A stretch of 64,000 nt of DNA from Opitutaceae bacterium (GCA_019634615.1 JAHCAZ010000003.1:62001-126000); one strand, 5' to 3'; positions 17,391-25,936 are shown, numbered from the stretch's first letter. Translations and numbers: made by a program. Notes: generated from the letters alone by a model not told the origin.

Positions 17391-18812
17391 ATGAAACTTT
17401 CCCAGCTTCCCCTTACCCTCGGTTCCCTGGTGCTCGGCGGCGGCCTGCTGGTCGCGGCCGGCCTCACCCTCGGTGCGGCGACCGCCAAGCGCCCGCAGTT
17501 GAGCATCGATCCCTCGCCGGTAAGCGCCGGCAAGGCGGCGACGCTCGTGAGCTACGCCGATGTCGTCGAGCCCGTCCAGAAGGCGGTCGTCTCCGTCTAC
17601 TCGAGCAAGATCGTCGCCCAGCGGGCCGCGCCGAATCCGCTCCTGCGGCAGTTCTTCCCCGACCTTCCCGACCAGGTGCGCGAGCGCAAGGAGGAGGGCC
17701 TCGGCTCCGGCGTCATTGTCACGGCCGATGGCTACATCATCACCAACAACCATGTGGTCGAGGGCGCCGACGAGTTGAGCGTCCTCCTGCCGGATGAGCG
17801 CGAGTTCAAGGCCAAGCTCATCGGCGCCGACCCGAAGACCGACGTCGCCGTCATCAAGATCGAGGCGGAGAATCTCCCGACCGTCACGCTGGCCGACAGC
17901 GACAAGATCCGCGTCGGCGACATCGTTTTCGCCGTCGGCAATCCCCTGGGCGTCGGCCAGACCGTCACCATGGGCATCGTCTCGGCCAAGGGCCGCAACA
18001 AGCTCGGCCTGCTGGAAAACGTCCAGGGCTACGAGGATTTCATCCAGACCGACGCCGCCATCAACATGGGCAACTCCGGCGGCGCGCTCATCGACGCGCG
18101 CGGCCGCCTCGTCGGCATCAACAGCGCCATCGTCTCCACGACCCGCGGCAACATCGGCATCGGCTTCGCCATCCCGGTCAATCTCGCGGCGTCCATCATG
18201 CACAGCCTCATCGAGACCGGCACGGTGGCCCGCGGTTACCTCGGGGTCATCACCGAGTCGGTCACGCCGGAGATCGCCGAGTCCATGGGCCTGCCGAAGG
18301 ACACCAAGGGCGTCGCCGTCGCCGACGTCACGCCGGAAAGCCCGGCGGAGAAGGCCAAGTTGAAGCGGGCTGACGTCATTCTGGCCGTCAACGGCCGCGC
18401 GATCGCCTCGATCGAGGACCTCCGTCTCACCATCGCGCAATCGGTGCCCGGTTCCGAGGTCAGCCTCAGCATCCTGCGCGACGGCAAGCCCGTGACGCTC
18501 ACCGTCACGCTCGGCACCCTGACCGAGAAGCCCAACGAGCTCCTGGCGGGCGTCGCGGCCACCAAGCTCACCGACGAGATCCGCCGCCGCCTGAACGTCG
18601 ATTCGCGCGTCACCGGCCTCGTCATCACGGAGGTCGACGAGAAGTCGCCTTACGCCGACCGGCTGGCGCCCAACGTGGTCATCGTCGAGATCAACCGCAT
18701 GGCGGTGGCCGATGTGGCGGAAGCCAAGGCGCTGCTGCGCCCGGGTGAGCGCAATCTCCTGCTCATCTACTACCGGGGCGGCTTCCGTTACGTGCCGCTG
18801 TTCGTGAAATAG
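17391..18812 (+). CDS. DegP/HtrA-like periplasmic serine protease with two PDZ domains
   Basis: Envelope quality-control protease, 473 residues from ATG at 17391, chosen because it yields a signal peptide (MKLSQLPLTLGSLVLGGGLL). The trypsin-like domain has the triad His (ITNNHVVEG), Asp (DPKTDVAVIKI) and Ser (INMGNSGGALID), with the oxyanion loop intact. A PDZ domain follows at about residues 280-380 (YLGVITESVTPEIAE; VNGRAIASIEDL) and a second, shorter PDZ to the C-terminus. The order fits DegP/DegQ. It is probably a single transcription unit, ending convergent with pyrE. Confidence 0.95.
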   Translation: MKLSQLPLTLGSLVLGGGLLVAAGLTLGAATAKRPQLSIDPSPVSAGKAATLVSYADVVEPVQKAVVSVYSSKIVAQRAAPNPLLRQFFPDLPDQVRERKEEGLGSGVIVTADGYIITNNHVVEGADELSVLLPDEREFKAKLIGADPKTDVAVIKIEAENLPTVTLADSDKIRVGDIVFAVGNPLGVGQTVTMGIVSAKGRNKLGLLENVQGYEDFIQTDAAINMGNSGGALIDARGRLVGINSAIVSTTRGNIGIGFAIPVNLAASIMHSLIETGTVARGYLGVITESVTPEIAESMGLPKDTKGVAVADVTPESPAEKAKLKRADVILAVNGRAIASIEDLRLTIAQSVPGSEVSLSILRDGKPVTLTVTLGTLTEKPNELLAGVAATKLTDEIRRRLNVDSRVTGLVITEVDEKSPYADRLAPNVVIVEINRMAVADVAEAKALLRPGERNLLLIYYRGGFRYVPLFVK

Positions 18813-18849
18813 CGGCTGCCGCTCCTACGCCCTGCTGCGGCCCTTGGCT

Positions 18850-19419
18850 TCAGCTCCCGGGCTTCTGCACCGGGATTGCCGCCAGGGTGGGGGGGACGGC
18901 ATCGGCGGGGTAGGTGGGGAAGCTGAGCTCGAGCAGCGAGATGGCGGGCACATCGAAGCGGGATTGCCCGGCGCTGCGGTCCACCAGCATGGCGACGGCG
19001 ACGGGAATCGCGCCGCCTTGGCGGACAATGTTCAGGCATTCCTGCACGCGCCCGCCGCGGGTGACGACGTCCTCGACGATCAGCACACGCTCGTCCTTGG
19101 CGAACGTGAAGCCGCGGCGCAGGACGAGCACGTTGTTCTCCTTCTCGGCGAAGATGTAGCGGGACTTGGACTGGCGGGCCACCTCCTGGCCGATCACCAG
19201 GCCGCCCATCGCGGGCGCGAGCACCGTGGTGAAGCGGTGGTCCTTCAGCTTGGCGAGCAGGAGGCTGGCGAGGCGCTCGATCGCGTCCATGTGCTGCCCG
19301 ACCTGGGCGCATTGGAAATAGTGGCCGCTGTGCAGGCCGGAGCGCAGCACGAAGTGGCCTTCGAGCAGGGCGCGGGTGCGGGTGAAGATGTCGAGGACTT
19401 CCTTCTGGGTGGCATCCAT
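18850..19419 (-). CDS. pyrE: Orotate phosphoribosyltransferase
   Basis: Converts orotate and PRPP to OMP in pyrimidine synthesis. The 189-residue product has the N-terminal substrate strand (GHFVLRSGLHSGHYFQCAQV, 20 residues), PAMGGLVIGQEVARQ, FAEKENNVLVLRRGF, and the PRPP-binding loop VLIVEDVVTRGGRV. Length is close to the bacterial norm. It is a single gene, convergent with the DegP-like protease and 37 bp away. Confidence 0.95.
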   Translation of the reverse strand: MDATQKEVLDIFTRTRALLEGHFVLRSGLHSGHYFQCAQVGQHMDAIERLASLLLAKLKDHRFTTVLAPAMGGLVIGQEVARQSKSRYIFAEKENNVLVLRRGFTFAKDERVLIVEDVVTRGGRVQECLNIVRQGGAIPVAVAMLVDRSAGQSRFDVPAISLLELSFPTYPADAVPPTLAAIPVQKPGS

Positions 19420-19605
19420 GCCGTCACACTGGGTGAACGCGGTGGGGAAAGAAAATCATTTTGTGCGGTGCGGGCGCGCGAAAGATGCGGGCGGAGACGA
19501 CGTGGTGGGCGACGTGTTCGGACCGTTCGCGGGCACCGGTGGCAACGAGACGCAAATCGCAGTTGACATCACCGGTTGGATTCTGAGTTTTTCGTCCTTC
19601 TGTTT

Positions 19606-19680
<75 letters not shown>

Positions 19681-19750
19681 ATTTTCGCTCGGCGAGCATT
19701 GGCAGGGTCGGGGTTCTTTTATTAGCATTCTCGCGGCGCACTTCCCTGTT

Positions 19751-19825
19751 GCCGGCGTAGCTCAATGGTAGAGCACCTGTTTTGTAAACAGGCGGTTGCG
19801 GGTTCGAATCCCATCGCCGGCTCCA
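19751..19825 (+). tRNA. tRNA-Thr (TGT)
   Basis: Acceptor GCCGGCG/CGCCGGC, anticodon stem CCTGT/ACAGG with loop TTTGTAA (TGT, Thr), T-arm GCGGGTTCGAATCCCAT (closing pair imperfect), discriminator T and encoded CCA. Confidence 0.95.
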
Positions 19826-19876
19826 TGCTCCCGTGAGCCGCTGCGACGACCCCGCCCTGCGTGTCGCGATCTTCAC

Positions 19877-19950
19877 TGCCCGATGGTGTAATGGTAGCAC
19901 GAACGACTCTGACTCGTTCTGTCTAGGTTCGAATCCTAGTCGGGCAGCCA
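19877..19950 (+). tRNA. tRNA-Gln (CTG)
   Basis: Acceptor TGCCCGA/TCGGGCA, anticodon stem AACGA/TCGTT with loop CTCTGAC (CTG, Gln), T-arm CTAGGTTCGAATCCTAG and encoded CCA. It lies 51 bp after tRNA-Thr. Confidence 0.95.
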
Positions 19951-20245
19951 ATTTGCTAATCGCGCGCATTCTCCCTCTGATTTATTTCGGAAGTAGGTTG
20001 ACAGCGGTGTTTCCAATACCCTTTTTTCGACTTCCTTGCTTCGCAATTCCCATCATTTCGCTCCTTGTTCGATCAACCCACGCATGCGGTTCTCGACCGT
20101 CAGTTTCCCAAATCGCCCGTTCCCGACCAGATCCGTTTCATTGACCGAGTCCTTGATGGCAAAATGTGCGTAGGTTTTGCCAATCGAAGCCCGCGACTGA
20201 ATCTTTTCAACCTCCCCACAACCTGATCTTTTACATCCCCCTCCT
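19951..20245. other. Intergenic region upstream of the Ton cluster
   Basis: This 295-bp gap has clearly lower GC than its surroundings and no credible ORF. It holds two -35-like words, TTGACA (19998-20003) and TTGACC (20141-20146), but neither has a convincing -10 hexamer at the right distance. It must contain the promoter of the exbB operon; I cannot place it. Confidence 0.4.
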
Positions 20246-20902
20246 ATGACTACTCAAATGCTGCCGTTTGCGTTCCTCATGAACCAGACTCCGATGGAGC
20301 TGTTCATCCATGGTGGTCCCATCATGTGGCCCATTCTGCTCGTTTCCTTCCTCGGCCTGACCGTGATCGTCGAGCGCTTGATCTTCATCATGCGGGAAAA
20401 CGCGAGCCGCGAGCATGAGGTCGTGGAGAAGATGCTCGACAGCGTCGAGCGCAACGACGTCGACGGCGCCATCGCGATCGGCAAGAAGAGCAAGGACTTC
20501 GTCGCCCGCATTTTGGTTTACGCCCTGTCGCACCGCTCCAGCTCCCTCTCCAACGCGTTCATCCGCGCCTCGGGCCAGGAGCTCAACCGCTTCAACCAGG
20601 GCATGGCCACCCTCGACACCGTCATCACCGCCGCCCCGCTGCTCGGCCTGCTCGGCACCGTCACGGGCATGATGAAGACCTTCGGCAACATGACGGGTGA
20701 CCTCGCGACCGCCGCCGGTCAGATCACCGGTGGTGTGGCCGAGGCGCTGATCGCCACCGCCTGCGGTCTGGCCATCGCCGTCACGGGCCTGCTGCCCTTC
20801 AATTACCTGAACGCCCGCGCCGAGGAAGCCAAGCACGAGGTCGCCGACGCGGCCAACGCGCTCGAGCTCATCGTCAAGAAGCAGGAAGGCGTCACCCGCT
20901 GA
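20246..20902 (+). CDS. exbB: ExbB/TolQ-family proton channel protein
   Basis: Inner-membrane motor subunit that couples proton-motive force to TonB. The 218-residue product has a first membrane helix at about residues 27-48 (MWPILLVSFLGLTVIVERLI, 20 residues), a cytoplasmic helical region, and two C-terminal membrane helices (ITAAPLLGLLGTVTGMMKTF, 20 residues, and AEALIATACGLAIAVTGLL) with the family GLLGTVxGM motif. The next gene, exbD, starts 50 bp downstream. It begins a colinear seven-gene cluster running to 25091. Confidence 0.95.
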   Translation: MTTQMLPFAFLMNQTPMELFIHGGPIMWPILLVSFLGLTVIVERLIFIMRENASREHEVVEKMLDSVERNDVDGAIAIGKKSKDFVARILVYALSHRSSSLSNAFIRASGQELNRFNQGMATLDTVITAAPLLGLLGTVTGMMKTFGNMTGDLATAAGQITGGVAEALIATACGLAIAVTGLLPFNYLNARAEEAKHEVADAANALELIVKKQEGVTR

Positions 20903-20952
20903 GCGTCATCCCCGCTCAACCTCGCATCACCTAAACGGTAGCACCCACGACC

Positions 20953-21384
20953 ATGTCCGGACCAAGCTCAGGTGGCGGCGGCGGCAAAAAGAAGGCGCGC
21001 ATTGAGATCATCCCTCTCATTGACGTCATCTTCTTCCTCCTCGCGACCTTCGTGCTGTTCACGCTCTCGCTGAACAAGTCGCAGGGTCTCAAGGTCGATC
21101 TCCCGAAATCTTCCACCAGCGAGCCGCGCGATCCTGCCGGCTCGGTGACCATCACCGTGACAGCCGAGGGCACCCTCGCCTGGGACAAGGATCCCATCAC
21201 GCTCGATGAGTTCCTGCTCCGCCTGGAGCGGTACAAGATGACGGAGCCCAATCCTCGCATCCTCATTAACGGCGACGAGAACGCGTTCTTCAGCCAGGCC
21301 ATCTACGTCTTCGACGAAGTCCGCAAGAAGGGCATCAACAAGGTCCTTCTGGAAACCAAGATTCGTCCCGCCGGTTCAACCTAA
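20953..21384 (+). CDS. exbD: ExbD/TolR-family biopolymer transport protein (first copy)
   Basis: The 143-residue product has the ExbD layout: a short cytoplasmic start (GGGGGKKKARIEI), one membrane helix with the proton-carrying Asp (IPLIDVIFFLLATFVLFTLS, 20 residues) and a periplasmic domain ending in FFSQAIYVFDEVRKKGINKV. It lies between exbB and a second exbD that is nearly identical through the membrane helix but differs in the periplasmic part, indicating an ancient tandem duplication and possibly a heteromeric channel. Confidence 0.95.
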   Translation: MSGPSSGGGGGKKKARIEIIPLIDVIFFLLATFVLFTLSLNKSQGLKVDLPKSSTSEPRDPAGSVTITVTAEGTLAWDKDPITLDEFLLRLERYKMTEPNPRILINGDENAFFSQAIYVFDEVRKKGINKVLLETKIRPAGST

Positions 21385-21441
21385 TCGTCGGATCGGCGGC
21401 GGCTCCCCGCCCTGATCCAGGCAAATCCAGTTCTCCCATCC

Positions 21442-21881
21442 ATGTCAGGCCATAGCCTAGTTCCGCCCGAGACCAAGAAGAAGGCGCGTATCGAGATCAT
21501 CCCGCTCATCGACGTCATCTTCTTCCTGCTCGCCACCTTCGTGCTGTTCACCCTGTCGCTGGACAAGATCCAGTCGGTGGATGTGCAACTACCTGTGGCG
21601 GGAGATCGCGGCCAGACCAACACGGACGATGAAGAGACGGTGACCCTGCAGGTGTCCGATCAAGGAACCTGCTATTGGAACAAGGACTTGGTGAATATCA
21701 CCGAAATCTCATGCCCTGCGCCTTCAGAATCGCGTTATTCCGCGCCTGGAATGCCCGCGTCCTGATCACAACCGACGACAAGGCCAAGTACGGCTTTGGT
21801 GTCCAGGTGCTCGACGAAGTGCGCGAAGCCGGCATCAGCCAGGTATCCGTCGAAACACGGGTCCGCTCCACCGGCCGCTAA
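21442..21881 (+). pseudogene. exbD: ExbD/TolR-family protein (second copy), interrupted by two frame changes
   Basis: The first frame, from ATG at 21442, gives KKKARIEIIPLIDVIFFLLA and FVLFTLSLDKIQSVDVQLPV, a full ExbD membrane helix, then runs to VNITEI and stops out of family at 21765. Homology then continues in the second frame from about 21710 (HALRLQNRVIPRLE) and in the third from about 21750 (ARVLITTDDKAKYGFGVQVL, then DEVREAGISQVSVETRV) to the stop at 21881. Each break equals a loss of two bases or a gain of one; for example CTGGAATGCC as CTGGAAAATGCC would give LENARVLI. The other residues look well conserved, so this is either recent decay or a local sequence error. Confidence 0.85.
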
Positions 21882-21907
21882 ACCACCACCAGCCGCAAAT
21901 CATCACC

Positions 21908-22560
21908 ATGCGCCGGGATCTAATCATTGGCATTCTGGTTTCCGCCCTGTTGCACGGCGGAGAGCCCGCAGTTTCCGCATCAAGTCGAAACCTGCCGCCC
22001 TGCCGGCGGAGGAACTCTCTTCCAACGATCGAACTGGCATGAAGATGCCGGAGCTCGAGCCGGAGGAACCTGAGGTCGTCGATGACGACGATGCCCCGGC
22101 CGAAAAGGTCGATTTCGCGCCTCCGATGGCGGCGGACGTGCCCCAGCTCGTCACGGTTGATTCCTTCGTCCAGCAGATCCAGCCCCCGCCGCCGGAAGGC
22201 GTCAAGCCGGTCGCCGTGGTCACCATCCCGCAGGGCCGCATGCAGGGTCTCGGCAAGGGTATCGAGGTCTTCGACATCAACACCCTCGACCAGAAGCCCA
22301 CCCCGCGCGCCACGATCCCGCCGCAGTATCCCTTTGAAATGCGCCGTGCCGGCATCGAGGGCGAAGTCGTCGTCGAGTTCATCGTCGACACCAATGGCGA
22401 TGTCCGCAACCCCTTCATCGTTCGTTCCACCCAGCGTGAATTCGAGGCCGCTGCCATCCAGGCGGTTAGCAAATGGAAGTTCCGCCCCGGCAAGAAAGGC
22501 GGCCGCGTCGTCAATACCGGACGTGTGCAGCAGTTGATCACGTTCAAAATCAACGATTAA
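21908..22560 (+). pseudogene. tonB: TonB-family energy transducer, 5' part interrupted by frame changes
   Basis: TonB carries energy from ExbB/ExbD to outer-membrane receptors. ATG at 21908 gives MRRDLIIGILVSALLHGGE, a good membrane anchor, but this frame ends at 22042. The TonB-like sequence moves frame: FRIKSKPAALPAEE (about 21973-22014), PTIEL (22022-22036) in the anchor frame again, then MKMPELEPEEPEVV from 22039 onward. The rest is intact to 22560: a proline-rich spanner and the TonB C-terminal domain (PPQYPFEMRRAGIEGEVVVE, then FIVDTNGDVRNPFIV and AIQAVSKWKFRPGKKGGR). An unbroken ORF exists from 21796 but lacks the membrane anchor. At least three frame changes are needed. Confidence 0.82.
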
Positions 22561-22563
22561 TCC

Positions 22564-23964
22564 ATGGCCGCGCCTACGATGCACCTCTCCGCCAACTTCC
22601 GCTCGTTCCTCCGCGCCCTCGTGCTCTGCGGAGCCGTGTGGGCCGTCCTCGGCCTCGGCACGGCGTCTGCGCAGACGCGCGGCGACTTCGCGCTCTCGGA
22701 GCGCGTGGGTGAGGAGCTGACCAAGCTCCAGCCGATGGTCGATGCCAAGAACTGGGACGGCGCCGTCGCGCTCGTTGCCCGGCTCAATGCCTCGGCCGCG
22801 CCCAACAGCTACGATCAGGCCTTCCTGAGCGACCTGCTGGCGAAGCTCCACCTCCAGAAGGGTGAATACACCCAGGCCATCGTCCCGCTCGAAACCGCGC
22901 TCCGCCTCGCCGATACCTACGGCTACTTTGAGAAGCGCAACACCGAGATGATGTTGGATTACCTCTCCAAGATCTTCTACCAGGAGGGTACATCCACCAA
23001 GTCGCCGGCCCTCCAGCAGCAGTACCTGACGAAGGCCACGATGTACCTGGAGCGCATCATCGCCGATTCACCGTCGCCGACGGCGGACACGATGCTCTTC
23101 TACACGTCGCTGCTCTACAACCGCGCCGTGCTGGACCCGAACAAGGTCGACCAAAACCTCCTCAAGCAGGCCAAGGTCAACGCCGAGAAATCCCTCCTCC
23201 TCAGCAACCATCCCAAGGAAAACTTCTACGTCATCCTTCTGGCGACGTTGCAGCAGCAGGGCGACTTCGCCCGCGCCGCCGAGTATTACGAGCTGCTCGT
23301 CAAGAAGTACCCCTCGAACAAGAACTATTGGTCCCAGTTGATGGCGACCTACGTGACGCTGTCCCAGGATAACGACGAGAAGAAAGCCCGCTCGAACAAC
23401 CTCCGCGCCGCCGTCACGATCGAGCGCGCCCAGGAGCGCGGTTTCCTCAACACCCCGAAGGACAACTTCAATCTGATCGGCATCTATTTCAACATCGGCC
23501 AGTACGGCAAGGCGACCGAACTGCTGCACGAAGGCTTGAAGACGGGTGGGATCGAGAACACCCAGAAGAACTGGGAGCTGCTGGCGTATTCCTACCAGCA
23601 GGTGAATCGTGAGAGCCAGGCCATCGCGGCCCTCACCGAGGCCACCAAGCTGTACCCGAAGTCCGGCCAGCTCGAGCTCCAGATCGGCCAGATCTATTAC
23701 GGCCTGGACGAGCTCCCCGACGCCTATCGCCACCTCAAGCTGGCGGTGGAGAAGGGCGGCCTGGAGAAGCCCGCCTCCGCCTACGGTTTTCTCGCCTACC
23801 TGTGCTACGAGCTCGGCAAACTCGAGGAGGCGCTGGAGTGTATCCGGACGACGCTCAGCCTGCCGGACGCGCCGACCGATGGTCAGCTCAATCGCCTCCG
23901 CCAGGCCGTGGAGGAAGGTATCCGCGACCGCGAGGCGGCCAAGAACGGCACCCGCAACACTTGA
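22564..23964 (+). CDS. Secreted tetratricopeptide-repeat protein of the Ton cluster
   Basis: The 466-residue product has a signal peptide (SFLRALVLCGAVWAVLGLG, cleavage near ASAQ) and is then all helical with TPR-like units, for example SDLLAKLHLQKGEYTQAIVP, ENFYVILLATLQQQGDFARA, YKLY-type linkers, and GQLELQIGQIYYGLDELPDA. It is predicted periplasmic, a scaffold rather than an enzyme. It begins 3 bp after tonB, so it is almost surely cotranscribed; a second possible start is ATG at 22579. No specific family is recognised. A role in organising or regulating TonB-dependent transport is inferred from position only. Confidence 0.85.
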   Translation: MAAPTMHLSANFRSFLRALVLCGAVWAVLGLGTASAQTRGDFALSERVGEELTKLQPMVDAKNWDGAVALVARLNASAAPNSYDQAFLSDLLAKLHLQKGEYTQAIVPLETALRLADTYGYFEKRNTEMMLDYLSKIFYQEGTSTKSPALQQQYLTKATMYLERIIADSPSPTADTMLFYTSLLYNRAVLDPNKVDQNLLKQAKVNAEKSLLLSNHPKENFYVILLATLQQQGDFARAAEYYELLVKKYPSNKNYWSQLMATYVTLSQDNDEKKARSNNLRAAVTIERAQERGFLNTPKDNFNLIGIYFNIGQYGKATELLHEGLKTGGIENTQKNWELLAYSYQQVNRESQAIAALTEATKLYPKSGQLELQIGQIYYGLDELPDAYRHLKLAVEKGGLEKPASAYGFLAYLCYELGKLEEALECIRTTLSLPDAPTDGQLNRLRQAVEEGIRDREAAKNGTRNT

Positions 23965-23995
23965 TGTCCCTTAGCCCAACTGACCCCCTTACCAT

Positions 23996-24532
23996 ATGAA
24001 GAAAGCCTACGTCATTTTCCCGGCGATCGCGATGCTGGTGTTTTTCGGCTTCTGGTGGAGTTTCCGCTCGGAGTACGAGGCCAAGCAGCAGGCCAAGATC
24101 CAGCAGGTCCGCAAGGAGAAGGAAGACAAGCTCCGCAAGGAAGCCGCTGATCGCGAGCTCGCCATCAAGAACGCCTACGCCGAGCAGGAACGCCGCAAGA
24201 AGGCCAAGGAAGCCAAGGAGCTCAAGGAACGCGCCGATCGCGAGGCTCGCCAGGCGGCCGTCGAGGCCCGCAACAAGTCTTACCGTGACCGCGACAAGCT
24301 CGAGAAGCAGGTCGAGCGCCTGACCGACGAGGTCAAGGCCGAGAAGGAAGCGATGGCCAAGCTCGAGGAGCAGAAGCGCAAGCTGGCCGACGAGGAGAAG
24401 TTCCTCCGCACCTATGTCACCATGGCCGAGGCCAACGCCAAGAGCCTGGCCGACCTCATCGACGAGATCAACAAGGCCGAGGCCGCCCAGGCTGCGGCCG
24501 CCGCGGCCGCCGCCCGCGCCGCCCGCTCGTAA
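23996..24532 (+). CDS. Membrane-anchored coiled-coil protein, first of two paralogues
   Basis: The 178-residue product has an N-terminal membrane helix (KKAYVIFPAIAMLVFFGFWW, 20 residues) followed by about 140 residues of highly charged coiled coil (rich in K, E, R, A; for example KLEKQVERLTDEVKAEKEAM) and a poly-Ala/Arg end. There is no catalytic motif. Its neighbour at 24558-25091 has the same design and a similar start (MKKWLYFIFPAI). I do not recognise a named family; orientation is probably N-in, with the coil in the periplasm. Function unknown; it belongs to the Ton cluster by spacing (31 bp after the TPR gene). Confidence 0.85.
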   Translation: MKKAYVIFPAIAMLVFFGFWWSFRSEYEAKQQAKIQQVRKEKEDKLRKEAADRELAIKNAYAEQERRKKAKEAKELKERADREARQAAVEARNKSYRDRDKLEKQVERLTDEVKAEKEAMAKLEEQKRKLADEEKFLRTYVTMAEANAKSLADLIDEINKAEAAQAAAAAAAARAARS

Positions 24533-24557
24533 CCCAATCATCCCTCTCTAGCATCCC

Positions 24558-25091
24558 ATGAAAAAGTGGCTCTACTTCATCTTCCCGGCCATCCTCACGG
24601 TCATCTTTACCTTCTTCTACCTGACCCACATCAAGGAGGCCAAGGAGAAGGACCGTATCCGCAAGGCCGAGATCGCCCGCATCCAGAAGGAGGAGGCCGA
24701 TCGCAAGGCTGAGATCGAGGAAAAGGCCCGCCAGGACGCCTCCCGGCGCGCCGCCGAGCGCGCTGCGCAGGAGGGCAAGAAAGAGGCCGATCGCATCGCC
24801 GCCTGGGAGGCCGTCGGCAAGGAGATCCAGGACGCCACGGACAAGAATAACGCCGAGGCCGACGCTTTCTCCCGCCAGATCGCCAATCTCGAGATCGAAC
24901 TCGACACCCTGCGCAAGGCCAAGGAGAAGCTCAACGCGGAGGTTCTGGCCCAGGCCAAGGCCGTCGAGCGCGCCTTGGTCGACAAGCGCACGGCTGAGAT
25001 CGAGGTCCAGCGCCGCACGGACATGATCCGCCAGCGGGTCGGTTCCAGCTCGATGACGCGGATGCCCGCGGTCGCGGCCCCGGCGCGCTGA
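24558..25091 (+). CDS. Membrane-anchored coiled-coil protein, second of two paralogues
   Basis: A 177-residue product with an N-terminal membrane helix (FIFPAILTVIFTFFYLTHI), then a charged coiled coil (EKDRIRKAEIARIQKEEADR; LEIELDTLRKAKEKLNAEVL) and a short disordered end (SSSMTRMPAVAAPAR). It shares length, start and layout with the gene 26 bp upstream, and looks like a tandem duplication that has since diverged. It is the last gene of the Ton cluster. No domain with known activity was seen; a partner or length-spanning role in the periplasm is a guess. Confidence 0.85.
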   Translation: MKKWLYFIFPAILTVIFTFFYLTHIKEAKEKDRIRKAEIARIQKEEADRKAEIEEKARQDASRRAAERAAQEGKKEADRIAAWEAVGKEIQDATDKNNAEADAFSRQIANLEIELDTLRKAKEKLNAEVLAQAKAVERALVDKRTAEIEVQRRTDMIRQRVGSSSMTRMPAVAAPAR

Positions 25092-25220
25092 GCGTCGGCC
25101 GCAGTCTGATTTCGCTGCCCGGAAAATCACCGGTTTTTCGGGCAGATTTAGTTTGCGGGGGGAAATGCCATTCCCTTTGCTGCACGGTCCACAGGGTGCC
25201 AGCCACCCTCCAAATGTAAT

Positions 25221-25297
<77 letters not shown>

Positions 25298-25301
25298 TTT
25301 T

Positions 25302-25330
25302 CGCCGCCTTTTCAGGCGGCGTTTGTGTTT
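25302..25330 (+). terminator. Rho-independent terminator of tRNA-Pro
   Basis: CGCCGCCT (25302-25309) pairs with AGGCGGCG (25314-25321) around a 4-nt loop, followed by TTTGTGTTT. Confidence 0.85.
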
Positions 25331-25788
25331 CTGGTCGTCGCTTGGGCGGGATCGCGGTTTGGTCGGTAGAGCCTCACGAAGTCGCTTTCCACCCGCCTCG
25401 CCCCGAGAAAGAGAAACGCCGCGCGTGCGAAACCACTGAATGCCCCCAATCCGACGCCGAGCCCGAGATGCCGTCCGTCAGGATATGCGCAAAGTGCGGG
25501 GAAAAATAGAAAGGAGGCGAGCAGCCAGATCGACTCTCTTTTCGATAGATACTCCAGGCTCAGCCAAACAGAGATGCGAGAATCCTGATCGGCGCGAAGC
25601 AGCACTTGCGCTGGATAGCGAAACGGACCGGAACGGCCGTGGGGAGGCGCAGAGCACAGCAAGTCAGCGCCGTCCCGTCTCAGCGTGCCTCGAATGTGTT
25701 TCCAGTGCTGCATGGCCTTTCCCAAGGTCGACAAGGCCTCATCAGTGGTGCGGAAGCCTTGGGCGAGGAGCGTCTCTTTCGTGAGCAT
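25312..25788 (-). CDS. Hypothetical protein with C-terminal hydrophobic segments
   Basis: A possible 158-residue protein starting at ATG 25788 (MLTKETLLAQGFRTTDEALS). The first 85 residues look soluble; then come two hydrophobic stretches (SIWLLASFLFFPALCAY and LGLGVGLGAFSGFARAAFLF). It is the only ORF of size in this 580-bp gap, and its base composition is a little lower in GC than its neighbours. Against it: no recognised family, a 3' end inside the tRNA-Pro terminator, and no clear start signal. It could be a real lineage-specific membrane protein or a chance frame. Confidence 0.45.
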   Translation of the reverse strand: MLTKETLLAQGFRTTDEALSTLGKAMQHWKHIRGTLRRDGADLLCSAPPHGRSGPFRYPAQVLLRADQDSRISVWLSLEYLSKRESIWLLASFLFFPALCAYPDGRHLGLGVGLGAFSGFARAAFLFLGARRVESDFVRLYRPNRDPAQATTRNTNAA

Positions 25789-25880
25789 TTGATGCCGTCT
25801 GATCTGGCTGAGATGGTGATGCTCGAGTCTTACGCCTTTCAACCACGTTCAGATGAAGCTTCTCGAGGTGCCAAACGAAA

Positions 25881-25915
25881 CAACCCGCGCTGCACCGCGC
25901 GGGTTGTGTTTTGCA
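25881..25915. terminator. Bidirectional rho-independent terminator
   Basis: A perfect 10-bp stem, CAACCCGCGC (25881-25890) with GCGCGGGTTG (25897-25906) around a 6-nt loop, is followed on the plus strand by TGTTTTG and on the minus strand by GTTTCGTTTGG. It lies just past the stop of the minus-strand gene at 25937. Confidence 0.82.
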
Positions 25916-25936
25916 GTTGGGACTATGGCCCCAGGT

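Noticed and set aside
15179..17533. A 784-codon minus-strand open frame
   Set aside because: Antisense to lpxD and prs; no recognisable domain.
18813..18849. Short GC-rich inverted words between the DegP-like gene and pyrE as a terminator
   Set aside because: No stable stem followed by a T run on either strand could be found.
19563..19568. TTGACA before tRNA-Lys as a promoter
   Set aside because: Perfect -35 word, but no acceptable -10 hexamer at 16-18 bp; could be chance.
21796..22560. The unbroken 254-codon frame as the true tonB
   Set aside because: It starts inside the second exbD and its first 60 residues have no membrane anchor or family match, whereas ATG 21908 gives a clear anchor in another frame; a frame break explains it better.
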